NCBI GenBank assembly: GCA_017847885.1
Contig: JAGAUA010000055.1
Location: forward strand, 1-64,000
DNA length: 64,000 bases
Source of the DNA: Oscillospiraceae bacterium
GTDB lineage: Bacteria; Bacillota; Clostridia; Oscillospirales; Ruminococcaceae
Direction of reading: 5' to 3'
Part shown: positions 52,398 to 61,634 of the stretch, in pieces
Layout of the letters: the number at the start of each line of letters is the position of its first letter
How positions within the stretch are numbered: the stretch's first letter is position 1
Translations under genes and position numbers: made by a program
Notes under the pieces: generated by a model
Told to the model about the DNA's origin: nothing
The model's input: the letters and a program-made list of their open reading frames with translations, nothing else
The model's database searches: none

Positions 52398-53333
52398 TTA
52401 TTCCTCCGAGACCTGCTCATCCTCGAACAGAACCTTTACCGTTCCAAGCTGGGGCGCAAAGATGTCCGCTGCTTTATGAATGTTGGTCACTGTAACGTTG
52501 CGGCAGTTTCCGCCGAACTCGCCGTCCAGAGTCCAAGGCAGGTCGTTATCCGAATGGAACTCAACCTTTGAAGCCTTGAAAGATACAAAATATTTGGAAT
52601 CAAGCTCACGCTTCAAAAGCGCATTGATTGTTATCTGAAATTCGGAAAGAGATTTCGGCATTTTTATGAGAAAACCCTCAAATACGCCGTCGTCAAGCAG
52701 AACCCCGTTTCCGCTCAGGCCCTTAATTCCGCCCACAGAGGTGGAATTTGACACCATTCCGAAAATAAAATCGTCCTCAACGGTTATGCCGTCATAGGTA
52801 ACAGTCACATGGTAAGATTTAGCTGTGTTCAGCCGCTTCATGCCCTCCATGATATACGCAAGGCTTCCGAACATATTCTTCATCTGCTGGGGAGTTTCGT
52901 AGCTGACGTCCGTAAACGCACCGAATGCGGCAATGTAGGTGAAATACTCATCGTTAAAAGAGCCGATATCAACGGTCACAAGCTGTCCGTCCACAATTTT
53001 TTCGGCAGCCTCGGTCATATCCTTCGGTATGCCGAGACTTGACGCAAAGTCGTTCATCGTGCCCGAGGGTATATACCCCAGAGGAATACGGCGCTCCTTT
53101 TTCATGAGCGCCTTTATCGACTCGTTGAGAGTACCGTCGCCGCCGCTGCATACCACAACGTCAAAATCGTCGCACCGGGAATATATTTTTTCGTATGCGT
53201 CGTCTTTAGCCTGTGTAGGGTGAGCGGTCACTTCGTACCCGTTTTTGGTAAAAATATCAATAATGGCTGTAAGGTGCTGGCGGATCTGACCCTTGCCCGA
53301 TTGGGGGTTAAATACAAACAGCAGCTTTTTCAT
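52398..53333 (-). CDS. diacylglycerol kinase-family lipid kinase (YegS/DgkB-like)
   Basis: The 311-residue product has the nucleotide-binding GGDGTLNE motif (64-71) and the family start LLFVFNPQSGKG, followed by PLGYIPSGTMNDFASSLGIP. Family members phosphorylate diacylglycerol or related lipids in the cytoplasm at the membrane. Length is normal. ATG 53333 is preceded by AAGGAG. It stands alone on the minus strand, with palindrome B as a likely terminator. Confidence 0.93.
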   Translation of the reverse strand: MKKLLFVFNPQSGKGQIRQHLTAIIDIFTKNGYEVTAHPTQAKDDAYEKIYSRCDDFDVVVCSGGDGTLNESIKALMKKERRIPLGYIPSGTMNDFASSLGIPKDMTEAAEKIVDGQLVTVDIGSFNDEYFTYIAAFGAFTDVSYETPQQMKNMFGSLAYIMEGMKRLNTAKSYHVTVTYDGITVEDDFIFGMVSNSTSVGGIKGLSGNGVLLDDGVFEGFLIKMPKSLSEFQITINALLKRELDSKYFVSFKASKVEFHSDNDLPWTLDGEFGGNCRNVTVTNIHKAADIFAPQLGTVKVLFEDEQVSEE

Positions 53334-53490
53334 GCAATCAGACTCCTTAAATAATTATTGAACATTTATGATTATAGCAGAATAAATTTGATTTTTCAAT
53401 GCTGATTTCCAATATTTCATTTGATTTTCACTTTAGGCAGCACGGCAATGTTTTCGGCATTGCATTAAAATATAATTTGCACAAATCCTA

Positions 53491-53519
53491 TTGCAATAAG
53501 CTGAAAAATATGTTAAAAT
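53491..53519 (+). promoter_or_regulatory. promoter of the GH5 glucanase gene
   Basis: TTGCAA (53491-53496), 17-bp spacer and TAAAAT (53514-53519), 27 bp before the ATG. Confidence 0.65.
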
Positions 53520-53546
53520 TATATAAAAATAATTGGGGGTCATACC

Positions 53547-54956
53547 ATGAGACTGAAAAAAATCATGACTTTGTTTCTGGCTGTTTTAATGTGTATGTTT
53601 GCTCTGTCGGCAAATGTTTCCGCTGCTGAAAGCAAGGGCATTAAGCTGAACAAGTCGAAAATCACTCTTACCGTTAATAAATCATATACACTCAAACCAA
53701 CCGTAACGGGATACTCCAAGTACACCATTCAATGGAGCACCTCGGATAAAGAGGTTGTTTCGATTAAAAAGGGCGGAGTTATTACCGCTAAAAAAGCAGG
53801 CACCGCCACTATTACCGCAAAAATCAAGGGAACCAAATATAAGGCTACCTGCAAGGTAACGGTGAAGAAAGCAACTTCCGCAAATAAGAATACTTCCTCA
53901 AACAATAATACTACTTCAAACAAGTCATCAAGCAGCGCACAGGAATTTGTGGATAAGCTTAATGTAGGTTGGAATTTGGGCAACACCCTTGACTGCTACA
54001 ACTGCAAATCATGGGTAAGCAACGAGCTTGATTTTGAGTCTGCATGGGGCAACCCCAAGACCACAAAGGCTATGATATCTGCGGTCAAAAAGGCAGGCTT
54101 CAATACGGTACGTATTCCCGTTTCATGGGGCGAACACATGGATTCCGACGGCAAGGTCAGCAAGGAATGGCTTGACCGCGTTCAGACGGTCGTTGACTAT
54201 GCATATGGCAACGATATGTATGTTATCCTCAACACTCACCATGAAAACGGTTGGATAAAGCTTGACGAAAAAAGCGAAAAGGCTGTTACCAAAAAGTTCA
54301 CTTACCTTTGGAAGCAGATTGCCGAGCGTTTTAAGGATTACGACGAAAGACTGATTTTCGAAGGTCTGAACGAACCCAGAACCGAAGGCTCTGCGCAGGA
54401 ATGGAACGGCGGAACAGCGGCGGAGAGAAAGGTACTGAACAACTACCTTTCCGCATTTGTTGAAACCGTCCGCAGCACGGGTGGCAACAACAAGACTCGC
54501 TATCTTATGCTTACGCCTTACGGTGCTTCCACAAGCACTTCGGCATTGTCCGATTTGAAGCTTCCCGATGACGACAGGATCATAATTTCCGTTCATGCTT
54601 ACCTGCCGTACAATGTTGCTCTGAACAGATACTCCAAGGACACAAAGCTTACCGATAATAACAAAAAGGAAATCGACAGCGCATTTTCCAACATCAACAA
54701 GGTATTTATAAGCAAGGGTATCCCCGTGATCATGGGCGAGTTTGGTGCAATAAACAAATCAAATACAGCTGAACGCGTTGAGATCGCGAAATATTACCTT
54801 TCCGCTGCAAACAAATACGGCGTGCCCTGCTGCTGGTGGGATAACGGCACGATCTGTTCGCCGTCCGAGGGCGAAGGCCTCGGTCTGCTGAACAGAAAAA
54901 CGCTTGAATGGTATTACCCCGAGATCGTAAAGGCACTTATTGAAGCAGCAAAATAA
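53547..54956 (+). CDS. secreted GH5 (subfamily 4-like) endoglucanase with Big_2 domain
   Basis: The 469-residue enzyme has a signal peptide (1-26, ANVSA before the cut) and an Ig-like Big_2 domain (about 31-108, with SDKEVVSIKKGGVITAKKAG). A Ser/Asn/Thr linker (109-131) leads to a GH5 barrel (132-465). The acid/base is Glu276 (GLNEPR) and the nucleophile Glu398 (MGEFGA). NLGNTLDC and the RTEGSAQEWNGGT segment point to subfamily 4, which cuts beta-1,4-glucans, xyloglucan or mixed-linkage glucan. No dockerin or cellulose-binding module is present, so it is probably a free or wall-associated enzyme. It has its own promoter and terminator. Confidence 0.95.
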   Translation: MRLKKIMTLFLAVLMCMFALSANVSAAESKGIKLNKSKITLTVNKSYTLKPTVTGYSKYTIQWSTSDKEVVSIKKGGVITAKKAGTATITAKIKGTKYKATCKVTVKKATSANKNTSSNNNTTSNKSSSSAQEFVDKLNVGWNLGNTLDCYNCKSWVSNELDFESAWGNPKTTKAMISAVKKAGFNTVRIPVSWGEHMDSDGKVSKEWLDRVQTVVDYAYGNDMYVILNTHHENGWIKLDEKSEKAVTKKFTYLWKQIAERFKDYDERLIFEGLNEPRTEGSAQEWNGGTAAERKVLNNYLSAFVETVRSTGGNNKTRYLMLTPYGASTSTSALSDLKLPDDDRIIISVHAYLPYNVALNRYSKDTKLTDNNKKEIDSAFSNINKVFISKGIPVIMGEFGAINKSNTAERVEIAKYYLSAANKYGVPCCWWDNGTICSPSEGEGLGLLNRKTLEWYYPEIVKALIEAAK

Positions 54957-54961
54957 TATTT

Positions 54962-55002
54962 AAGGGTACCGAGCGGCAAACACTCGATACCCTTGATTTT
55001 TT
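54962..55002 (+). terminator. intrinsic terminator of the GH5 gene
   Basis: AAGGGTACCGAG (54962-54973) and CTCGATACCCTT (54983-54994), then GATTTTTT. The stem sequence is identical to that after xylB at 50151. Confidence 0.88.
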
Positions 55003-55030
55003 ATTGCGGACTGCCAAAGGGGACTCCCCT

Positions 55031-56206
55031 TTATTTTACAGCAGCTTTCAGCTCGTCAACACGGTCTTTACGCTCCCATGCAACACCCAGGTCTTCACGT
55101 CCCATGTGTCCGTACGCCGCAAGCTGGCGGTACTGGGGCTTGCGAAGGTCAAGAGTTTTGATGATAGCCGCAGGACGCAGGTCGAATACCTTGTCCACCG
55201 CTTCTGCAAGCTTTTCATCGGCAACCTTGCCCGTGCCGAACGTGTCAACCATGATAGATACGGGCTTTGCCACACCTATTGCGTATGCAAGCTGAACCTC
55301 GCACTTGTCGGCAAGTCCTGCCGCAACGATGTTCTTTGCAACATATCTTGCCGCATAAGCCGCGCTGCGGTCAACCTTTGTGGGGTCCTTTCCGCTGAAC
55401 GCTCCGCCGCCGTGGCGTGCATATCCGCCATAAGTATCAACGATTATCTTTCTGCCCGTGAGTCCGCTGTCGCCCTGAGGACCTCCGATAACGAAACGTC
55501 CTGTGGGGTTTACGAAATATTTTGTATCAACAAGCAGTTCCTCGGGAACAACAGGCTTGATTACCTTTTCAATAATATCCGCACGAATCTTTTCAAGGGA
55601 CACCTCTGCTGCGTGCTGAGAGGAAACAACTATCGTATCCACTCTTACGGGCTTGCCGTCCTCATACTCGACGGTAACCTGAGTTTTTCCGTCGGGACGA
55701 AGATAAGGCAGCACGCCTGTCTTTCTGACATCGGTAAGCTTTTTCGCAAGCTTGTGCGCAAGAGAAATGGGCAGCGGCATAAGCTCGGCAGTTTCGTTGC
55801 AGGCATAGCCGAACATCATGCCCTGGTCGCCTGCGCCTGTTGTGCTGTCGTCCTCCTCGCCGTTTTTATGCTCCAAAGCGTCGTCAACGCCCATAGCAAT
55901 ATCCGCGGACTGCTCGTCTATGGACTGGATAACCGAACAGGTATGACCGTCAAAGCCGTATTTAGCACGGTCGTAGCCGATATTGATGACAACCTGTCTT
56001 ACAATTTTAGGGATATCCACGTAGCATTTAGTGGAAATTTCGCCCATGCACATTACCATACCCGTGGTCGTGGTCGTTTCGCAGGCAACGCGTCCCATAG
56101 GGTCCTGTTCAAGAATAGCGTCAAGGATAGCGTCGGAAATCTGGTCACAGATTTTGTCGGGATGTCCCTCTGTTACGGATTCAGACGTAAAAAGCATTTT
56201 TGACAT
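55031..56206 (-). CDS. metK: S-adenosylmethionine synthase
   Basis: The 391-residue enzyme makes SAM from methionine and ATP. It has the start [20 protein letters not shown], the [12 protein letters not shown] motif and the P-loop-like [19 protein letters not shown]. Length is normal. ATG 56206 has AAAGGATG upstream. The leader is a SAM-I riboswitch, giving feedback control by its own product. Confidence 0.98.
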   Translation of the reverse strand: MSKMLFTSESVTEGHPDKICDQISDAILDAILEQDPMGRVACETTTTTGMVMCMGEISTKCYVDIPKIVRQVVINIGYDRAKYGFDGHTCSVIQSIDEQSADIAMGVDDALEHKNGEEDDSTTGAGDQGMMFGYACNETAELMPLPISLAHKLAKKLTDVRKTGVLPYLRPDGKTQVTVEYEDGKPVRVDTIVVSSQHAAEVSLEKIRADIIEKVIKPVVPEELLVDTKYFVNPTGRFVIGGPQGDSGLTGRKIIVDTYGGYARHGGGAFSGKDPTKVDRSAAYAARYVAKNIVAAGLADKCEVQLAYAIGVAKPVSIMVDTFGTGKVADEKLAEAVDKVFDLRPAAIIKTLDLRKPQYRQLAAYGHMGREDLGVAWERKDRVDELKAAVK

Positions 56207-56225
56207 TCAAATCATCCTTTCTTTG

Positions 56226-56393
56226 AAAAACAAGAACAGCGCCCGAAATACTCCGAGCGCTGCGAATTTTTACTGTAAAAAATTCCTCATCTCTCGGAAA
56301 ATTCCGCAGGATTTAGCACCTTTTCTGACAAGCATACGCTTGCAATTAGGTTGCCGGGCTTCACAGGACCAGTTCCTCCGCCACTCTTGATAA
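56226..56393 (-). promoter_or_regulatory. SAM-I riboswitch (S-box) and terminator before metK
   Basis: On the minus strand the aptamer (56285-56393) shows CTTATCAAGAGTGGCGGAGG, GAAGCCCGGCAACC, AAGGTGCTAAATCCTGC and GAGATGAGG in order, the S-box consensus. The expression-platform terminator is CAGCGCTCGG and TCGGGCGCTG (56237-56262) with a T-rich tract. SAM binding should stop transcription of metK. Confidence 0.96.
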
Positions 56394-56414
56394 GGTTATT
56401 CATTTAATACAATA

Positions 56415-56443
56415 AGTATATCACTGTTTCCGACGTTTGTCAA
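56415..56443 (-). promoter_or_regulatory. promoter of the SAM riboswitch-metK transcript
   Basis: Minus-strand TTGACA (56438-56443), 17-bp spacer and TATACT (56415-56420), directly after the ribU stop codon. Confidence 0.75.
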
Positions 56444-56450
56444 CAGTTTT

Positions 56451-57140
56451 TTACAAATTCCAGATAATGATAACAGCCACGCAGGTTGCAACGAGAAATC
56501 CTGCGATAACATACACAAAAGCGTATTTTTTCATATGTCCGCCGCTTTCACCTGCCGCAGGAGCTTCGGGCAGGACGTGTGCTTTTTTCATTATCATCGA
56601 AAGAGGCTTATACAGAAGCATTGTAATTGCGCTGTTAAGTACCGCCTTGATAAGGTTAAAGGGCAGGAAAACAGGCAGGAGCATTCCCGCGACCGCTTCT
56701 CTGGGAGTACCCATATACAGCGGCGTAATAAGATAGTTCCACGCCAGCATAAGCACAGTCATAAGGAGCGTTCCGCTTGCAAGACCTATCACCGCGCCCT
56801 TTATGGTATGCACCTTTTTGTAAATCAAAGCAGCAGAGCAGGCAAATGCCGATGTGGAAATAAAGTTCATAAGCGCGCCGATGGGACCCGTGCTGCTTAT
56901 TGTGACCATTTCCACAAGGGATACTACCGCCGAGATGACGAGAGACGCAAGTGGTCCGAACATAAATCCCGCAACTGTAATGATAACGTCCTTCGGCTCG
57001 TATTTCAGAAACAGCACCACAGGAATTCTGACAATGAACACCGACATATACGCCAGCGCCGTCATTAACGAAAGCACCACAAGTTTTTTCGTGTCCATTT
57101 TTGTTTCCTGTTTGTTTTCCGCCAAAATTGAGTTTTGCAT
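56451..57140 (-). CDS. ribU: riboflavin ECF transporter S component (RibU-like)
   Basis: The 229-residue protein has about six membrane spans with the ECF S-component start (VVLSLMTALAYMSVFIVRIP), then YEPKDVIITVAGFMFGP, and a C-terminal extra span (about 204-227). It binds vitamin for import with a shared ATPase module that is not in the window. Riboflavin is assigned because an FMN riboswitch precedes it. The ATG at 57140 has AAAGGTGG upstream; a longer in-frame start at 57305 lies within the riboswitch. The region between ribU and metK has no terminator. Confidence 0.92.
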   Translation of the reverse strand: MQNSILAENKQETKMDTKKLVVLSLMTALAYMSVFIVRIPVVLFLKYEPKDVIITVAGFMFGPLASLVISAVVSLVEMVTISSTGPIGALMNFISTSAFACSAALIYKKVHTIKGAVIGLASGTLLMTVLMLAWNYLITPLYMGTPREAVAGMLLPVFLPFNLIKAVLNSAITMLLYKPLSMIMKKAHVLPEAPAAGESGGHMKKYAFVYVIAGFLVATCVAVIIIWNL

Positions 57141-57192
57141 AAGATTACCACCTTTAAATAAAATATAATATTCTAAAGGCAATCTGTAACAG

Positions 57193-57433
57193 AAAAAATG
57201 CCTGCAAAGCTTTATTGCTTCACAGGCATCACCGCGCAATTCAACGTATTCCCTGCCATTACGGCACGAATATCGGTCGATTGTTATAGCGTATGTTTCT
57301 TTCATCCGGACTATACCGTCGGTATCGGAATTTCACCGATTCGGCGCATATGCAAGCATAGCGTTCGTGGACTCAAAACAAATCTATGACTTATTTTTCA
57401 CCACCGGTGAGGAATTTCACCTCGCCCTGAAAC
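57193..57433 (-). promoter_or_regulatory. FMN riboswitch (RFN element) and terminator before ribU
   Basis: On the minus strand the aptamer (57296-57433) has CAGGGCGAGGTGAAATTCCT, CACCGGTGGT, CGGTGAAATTCCG, CCGACGGT and AGTCCGGATGAAAGAA in RFN order. A hairpin (57198-57229, ATGCCTG/CAGGCAT with an A tract on the plus strand) followed by T residues on the minus strand is the terminator. FMN should repress ribU. Confidence 0.95.
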
Positions 57434-57465
57434 AGGTTGCTTTTATTCAGTTTTTGCGAAACAGA

Positions 57466-57903
57466 TTATTCCTCTGTTTCATCTTCCTCAAAATCAAATT
57501 CGAGAAGCTCTCCGCAGCCGGGGCAGGTCATAGAACCTTCCTCAAGCATACCTTCGTTCAAGCAGATAGTATCGCCGCAGCTGGGACATACAACTTCGTA
57601 AAGCTCGTCGTCATCATCGCAGCAATCACAATCATCGTCATAGCAGTCGCAGTCATCGTCGCAGCAGCAATCGTCGTCATCAAACTGATAGTAGTCGCGC
57701 TCGATCTCGCCGAGATCCTCGTCAATAGTATCTACCACCTCAACAACCTCGTCGATCTGATCCTGCATATCTTCGATAGACAATGCCATGTCCTGAAGAA
57801 CGTCAGCCATCAGGGCGATAACCTTGCCCTCTTTTGTGGACTCATTTATCTCAAGACCCTCCATAAGACCCTTAAGATAAGACACTTTTTCACCAAGCTT
57901 CAT
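57466..57903 (-). CDS. CD1247-like zinc-ribbon protein with a Cys/Asp cluster
   Basis: The 145-residue product has an N-terminal helical region (1-70) of the clostridial CD1247 type (EKVSYLKGLMEGLEINESTK). An extreme Asp/Cys stretch (74-99) contains eight Cys (79, 80, 81, 85, 87, 92, 94, 95) among Asp residues. A zinc ribbon (C106, C109, C127, C130) and an acidic tail follow. Function is unknown; the cluster looks able to bind metal. ATG 57903 has a GGGAGGAT upstream. It lies 82 bp after efp and just before the FMN riboswitch. Confidence 0.85.
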   Translation of the reverse strand: MKLGEKVSYLKGLMEGLEINESTKEGKVIALMADVLQDMALSIEDMQDQIDEVVEVVDTIDEDLGEIERDYYQFDDDDCCCDDDCDCYDDDCDCCDDDDELYEVVCPSCGDTICLNEGMLEEGSMTCPGCGELLEFDFEEDETEE

Positions 57904-57985
57904 AGGTAATCCTCCCTTTCAGATATGCTGCAATATGCTTGCAGCGGTTTTATATTATAAAGAATTATGCGCTGAAGAAGTGCTG

Positions 57986-58543
57986 TTATGCACGCTCCAT
58001 GTACTCGCCTGTTCTTGTGTCAATTCTGATAGTCTCGCCCTCGTTGATGAAGAGAGGAACCTTAACCTCTGCGCCTGTTTCGAGAGTTGCGGGCTTTGTT
58101 GCGTTTGTAGCTGTGTTGCCTGCAAAGCCGGGGTCGGTCTGAGCAACAACAAGGTCAACAAAGTTGGGGGGCTCTACTGCGAAAACCTTGCCCTTGTAGG
58201 AGCAAACTTTGCAGATCATTTCTTCCTTAACGAACTTGAAGTTGTCGGAAAGCTCTGCGGAGCTGATAGGCACCTGCTCATAGGTCTCGGGATCCATGAA
58301 GTAGTAGAGATCGCCGTCTGTGTAGGAATACTGCATATCCTTTCTTTCAACGAAAGCTGTGGGGAACTTTGCAGAAGGGTTGTAGCTCTTTTCAATTACG
58401 GAGCCTGTAATAACGTTCTTGATCTTGGTTCTTACGAAAGCAGCGCCTTTACCGGGCTTAACGTGCTGGAATTCAACTACCTGCAATACGTTGCCGTCTT
58501 CTTCAAAGGTAACGCCGTTTCTGAAATCGCCTGCTGTAATCAT
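57986..58543 (-). CDS. efp: elongation factor P
   Basis: The 185-residue product has the three beta-barrel domains of EF-P and the start [19 protein letters not shown]. The domain I loop around residue 32 ([14 protein letters not shown]) carries the usual Lys site. EF-P rescues ribosomes at polyproline. ATG 58543 has AAGGATGG upstream. The 308 bp before it (58544-58851) is AT-rich. It holds the rpsU terminator and presumably the efp promoter, but I could not place a convincing one. Confidence 0.97.
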   Translation of the reverse strand: MITAGDFRNGVTFEEDGNVLQVVEFQHVKPGKGAAFVRTKIKNVITGSVIEKSYNPSAKFPTAFVERKDMQYSYTDGDLYYFMDPETYEQVPISSAELSDNFKFVKEEMICKVCSYKGKVFAVEPPNFVDLVVAQTDPGFAGNTATNATKPATLETGAEVKVPLFINEGETIRIDTRTGEYMERA

Positions 58544-58794
58544 AAAACTTAACCATCCTTAAGAAATATTTTTTCGCGCATATATAGCTCTTATATATTT
58601 TACTATATTTTTTGCAATTTGGCAAGTACTTTTTGCAAATTTTCTCGGTTTTAATGCTGATTTTTGTCCATTGCTTTTGCAAGCAATTTGCGCAAAGCCC
58701 ATAAAAGCGTGATTTTTCTTGCACCTGCAAAGCAAAACCGGCATAAAATATTTTTCCCCGAATACGTGCCGTAATGCGCTTTTTTCAGAAATTT

Positions 58795-58825
58795 AAAAGC
58801 GGACAGAACTGATCTGCCCGCTTTT
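58795..58825 (-). terminator. intrinsic terminator of rpsU
   Basis: AAAAGCGGACAGA and TCTGCCCGCTTTT pair around a 5-base loop and are followed on the minus strand by T residues, 26 bp past the rpsU stop. Confidence 0.75.
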
Positions 58826-58851
58826 TGTAATTAAGCGTTAATAATTAACAA

Positions 58852-59025
58852 TTAATACTTACGCTTACGAGCAGCTTCGGACTTCTTCTTGCGCTTTACC
58901 GAAGGCTTCTCATAGTGTTCTCTTTTGCGAACCTCAGCGATAACGCCGTCCTTAGCGCAGCTTCTCTTGAAGCGCTTGAGAGCGGTATCCAAAGACTCGT
59001 TTTTACCAACACGAATTTCTGCCAA
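58852..59025 (-). CDS. rpsU: 30S ribosomal protein S21
   Basis: The 57-residue product reads [20 protein letters not shown], then a basic helix ending in [12 protein letters not shown], matching S21 over its full length. It binds near the 3' end of 16S rRNA. The start is TTG at 59025 with GGAGGG upstream; no ATG is available, and the short length hides it from size filters. It is a single-gene transcript from the promoter at 59083-59112. Confidence 0.96.
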   Translation of the reverse strand: MAEIRVGKNESLDTALKRFKRSCAKDGVIAEVRKREHYEKPSVKRKKKSEAARKRKY

Positions 59026-59082
59026 TTTAATTCCCTCCCTTTGCCATTAGGCAGAGGTTTATATACAAGATATAACTATTTT

Positions 59083-59112
59083 ATTATACCTTATACACCC
59101 TTAACTTGTCAA
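59083..59112 (-). promoter_or_regulatory. promoter of rpsU
   Basis: Minus-strand TTGACA (59107-59112), 18-bp spacer and TATAAT (59083-59088). Confidence 0.7.
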
Positions 59113-59171
59113 GAGTTATCTAAAAAAAACTATACAAATTTTATTGCCATTTTTCAGCATGATTTATAAAT

Positions 59172-61577
59172 TTACTTAACGACAATGTTAACGAGTCTGC
59201 CTTTTACATAAATTTCCTTGACAATATTTTTGCCGTCAATTGCAGCTGCAACAGCGTCGTCAGCCTTGGCAATACCAAGCACCTCAGCCTGTTCCGCCTC
59301 GGCAGGTATCATTATCTTCGCCTTTATCTTGCCGTTTACCTGCACCGCGACTTCTATCGTGCTGTCAACGCAGAGCGCGTCGTCGTACTTCACCCACTCC
59401 TGCTCGCTGAGAATTCCGCCGAAAATCTTGTTGTACATTTCCTCGGTAATGTGGGGCGCAAAGGGGTTGAGTATGATAAGCAGGCTTCTGAGTTCTGCCT
59501 TGTTGATGCTGCCCAGCGCGTAAATCTCGTTCAGCAGGCTCATCATTGCGGCAACTGCGGTGTTGAACTTCATTGCCTCGATATCCTCGCTGACCTTTTT
59601 AATGGTCTTGTGCATGGAGGACATAAGCTCGCTGCGGTACTCGTCGCCGTCAACAAGAATGTCCTGCAAGCCCCAAATTCTGTCAAGGAAACGCTTGCAG
59701 CCCTTCATGCTGCTGTCGTTCCAAGGAGCTGCCTGCTCGTAGTCGCCCATAAACAGAACGTACACACGAAGCACATCTGCGCCGTAATTATCAACAACAT
59801 CGTTGGGGTCGATGGTATTGCCTCTGGACTTACTCATCTTCTCGCCGTCGGGTCCGAGGATAAGTCCCTGAGCGGTACGCTTTGCGTAAGGCTCGGAGGT
59901 GGGAACTTCGCCGATGTCGTAAAGGAACTTGTGCCAGAAGCGTGAGTATATCATGTGGCGTGTAACGTGTTCCATGCCGCCGTTGTACCAGTCAACGGGC
60001 ATCCAGTATTTCAGCGCTTCTTTGGAAGCGAACTCGTTGTCGTTGTTGGGGTCGCAGTAGCGGAGGAAGTACCACGAAGAGCCTGCCCACTGGGGCATTG
60101 TATCGGTCTCGCGTCTTGCGTCGCCGCCGCACTTGGGGCACTTGCAGTTCACGAAGGAGTCGATTTTTGCAAGAGGACTTTCGCCGTCCGAGCCGGGCTG
60201 GAAGTTGTCCACGGGGGGCAGTTTAAGCGGAAGCTGGTCATAGGGAACAGGTACCATTCCGCAGTGAGGACAATGCACGATAGGAATAGGCTCGCCCCAG
60301 TATCTCTGGCGGTTGAACGCCCAATCTTTCATTTTGTACTGAACACCCTTTTCGCCTACGCCCTTTTCTGCAAGGATACCCAGCACCTTTTCGATAGCGT
60401 CCTTCTTGTTGGTGATGCCGTTAAGTACATCGGAATTTACCATTTCGCCGTCGCCCGTGTAGGCTTCCTTGGAAATGTCTCCGCCCTTGATTACCTCGAT
60501 AATGTCGATGCCGAACTTCTTTGCAAAGTCATAGTCGCGCGTATCGTGTGCAGGAACTGCCATGATAGCGCCTGTGCCGTAGCCCATCATTACATAGTCG
60601 GCAACATACACGGGGATTTCCTTGCCCGTAAGAGGATTTATCGCCGTGAGCCCCTCTATCTTAACACCCGTTTTATCCTTAACAAGCTGTGTTCTCTCGA
60701 ACTCGCTCTTCTTTGCACATTCAGCCTTGTATGCGTCCAGAGCGTCAATGTTTGCTATCTTGTCTCTGTACTTCTCGATAATCGGGTGTTCGGGAGCGAT
60801 AACCATAAAGGTTACGCCGTAAAGGGTATCGGGACGGGTCGTGTAAATGCGGAGCTTCTCGCCGTTTTCCTTTATCTCAAAATTAACGAATGCGCCTGTG
60901 GACTTGCCTATCCAGTTTTCCTGCTGGAGACGGATATTGGGCAGGTAGTTTACCTCGTCAAGTCCCTGGAGCAGCTTGTCGGCATACTCGGTAATACGGA
61001 GGTACCAAACCTCTTTGGTTTTCTGCACAATATCGCTGTGGCAGATATCGCACTTGCCGCCCTGGGAGTCCTCGTTGGAAAGAACGACCTTACAGCTCGG
61101 GCAGTAGTTTACCAGCGTTTTATCTCTGAAAACAAGACCGTTCTCGAACATTTTGAGGAATATCCACTGTGTCCATTTGTAATACTTTTCATCGGTGGTA
61201 TCCACAACTCTCGACCAGTCAAAGGAGAAGCCAACGCGCTTGAGCTGGTTTGTGAATTTTACGATATTGTTATCGGTAACAACTCTGGGGTGTACGCCCG
61301 TTTTAACGGCGGTGTTCTCGGTAGGCAGACCGTATGCGTCAAAGCCGATGGGGAACAGAACATTATAACCTTGAAGTCTGCGCTTGCGGCTTACGACTTC
61401 AAGTCCCGAATAAGCCTTTATGTGACCGACGTGCATACCTGCGCCGGAGGGGTAAGGGAACTCTACAAGAGCGTAAAACTTAGGCTTTTTGCTACCCGTT
61501 TCAGCCTTGAAGGTATCGTGCTTTTCCCAGTATTCCTGCCACTTTTTTTCGGTAGCGGCATAATCGTATCTTTCCAA
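59172..61577 (-). CDS. leuS: leucine--tRNA ligase
   Basis: The product of about 801 residues charges tRNA-Leu. Class I motif HVGH occurs in YPSGAGMHVGHIKAY near residue 50, and KMSKS in GPDGEKMSKSRGN late in the protein. An editing insertion (about 225-410) and a C-terminal tRNA-binding part are present. The TTG at 61577 has AAAGGA 9 bp upstream; an ATG at 61586 is directly next to that site and seems too close, but would add three residues. No T-box precedes it. It is the last gene of the yhbY-nadD-yqeK-rsfS run. Confidence 0.96.
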   Translation of the reverse strand: MERYDYAATEKKWQEYWEKHDTFKAETGSKKPKFYALVEFPYPSGAGMHVGHIKAYSGLEVVSRKRRLQGYNVLFPIGFDAYGLPTENTAVKTGVHPRVVTDNNIVKFTNQLKRVGFSFDWSRVVDTTDEKYYKWTQWIFLKMFENGLVFRDKTLVNYCPSCKVVLSNEDSQGGKCDICHSDIVQKTKEVWYLRITEYADKLLQGLDEVNYLPNIRLQQENWIGKSTGAFVNFEIKENGEKLRIYTTRPDTLYGVTFMVIAPEHPIIEKYRDKIANIDALDAYKAECAKKSEFERTQLVKDKTGVKIEGLTAINPLTGKEIPVYVADYVMMGYGTGAIMAVPAHDTRDYDFAKKFGIDIIEVIKGGDISKEAYTGDGEMVNSDVLNGITNKKDAIEKVLGILAEKGVGEKGVQYKMKDWAFNRQRYWGEPIPIVHCPHCGMVPVPYDQLPLKLPPVDNFQPGSDGESPLAKIDSFVNCKCPKCGGDARRETDTMPQWAGSSWYFLRYCDPNNDNEFASKEALKYWMPVDWYNGGMEHVTRHMIYSRFWHKFLYDIGEVPTSEPYAKRTAQGLILGPDGEKMSKSRGNTIDPNDVVDNYGADVLRVYVLFMGDYEQAAPWNDSSMKGCKRFLDRIWGLQDILVDGDEYRSELMSSMHKTIKKVSEDIEAMKFNTAVAAMMSLLNEIYALGSINKAELRSLLIILNPFAPHITEEMYNKIFGGILSEQEWVKYDDALCVDSTIEVAVQVNGKIKAKIMIPAEAEQAEVLGIAKADDAVAAAIDGKNIVKEIYVKGRLVNIVVK

Positions 61578-61634
61578 AACAATCATTCCTTTGCTATTTT
61601 AATGCGGATATTTCCGCTTATTGTCCTCGTAAAC

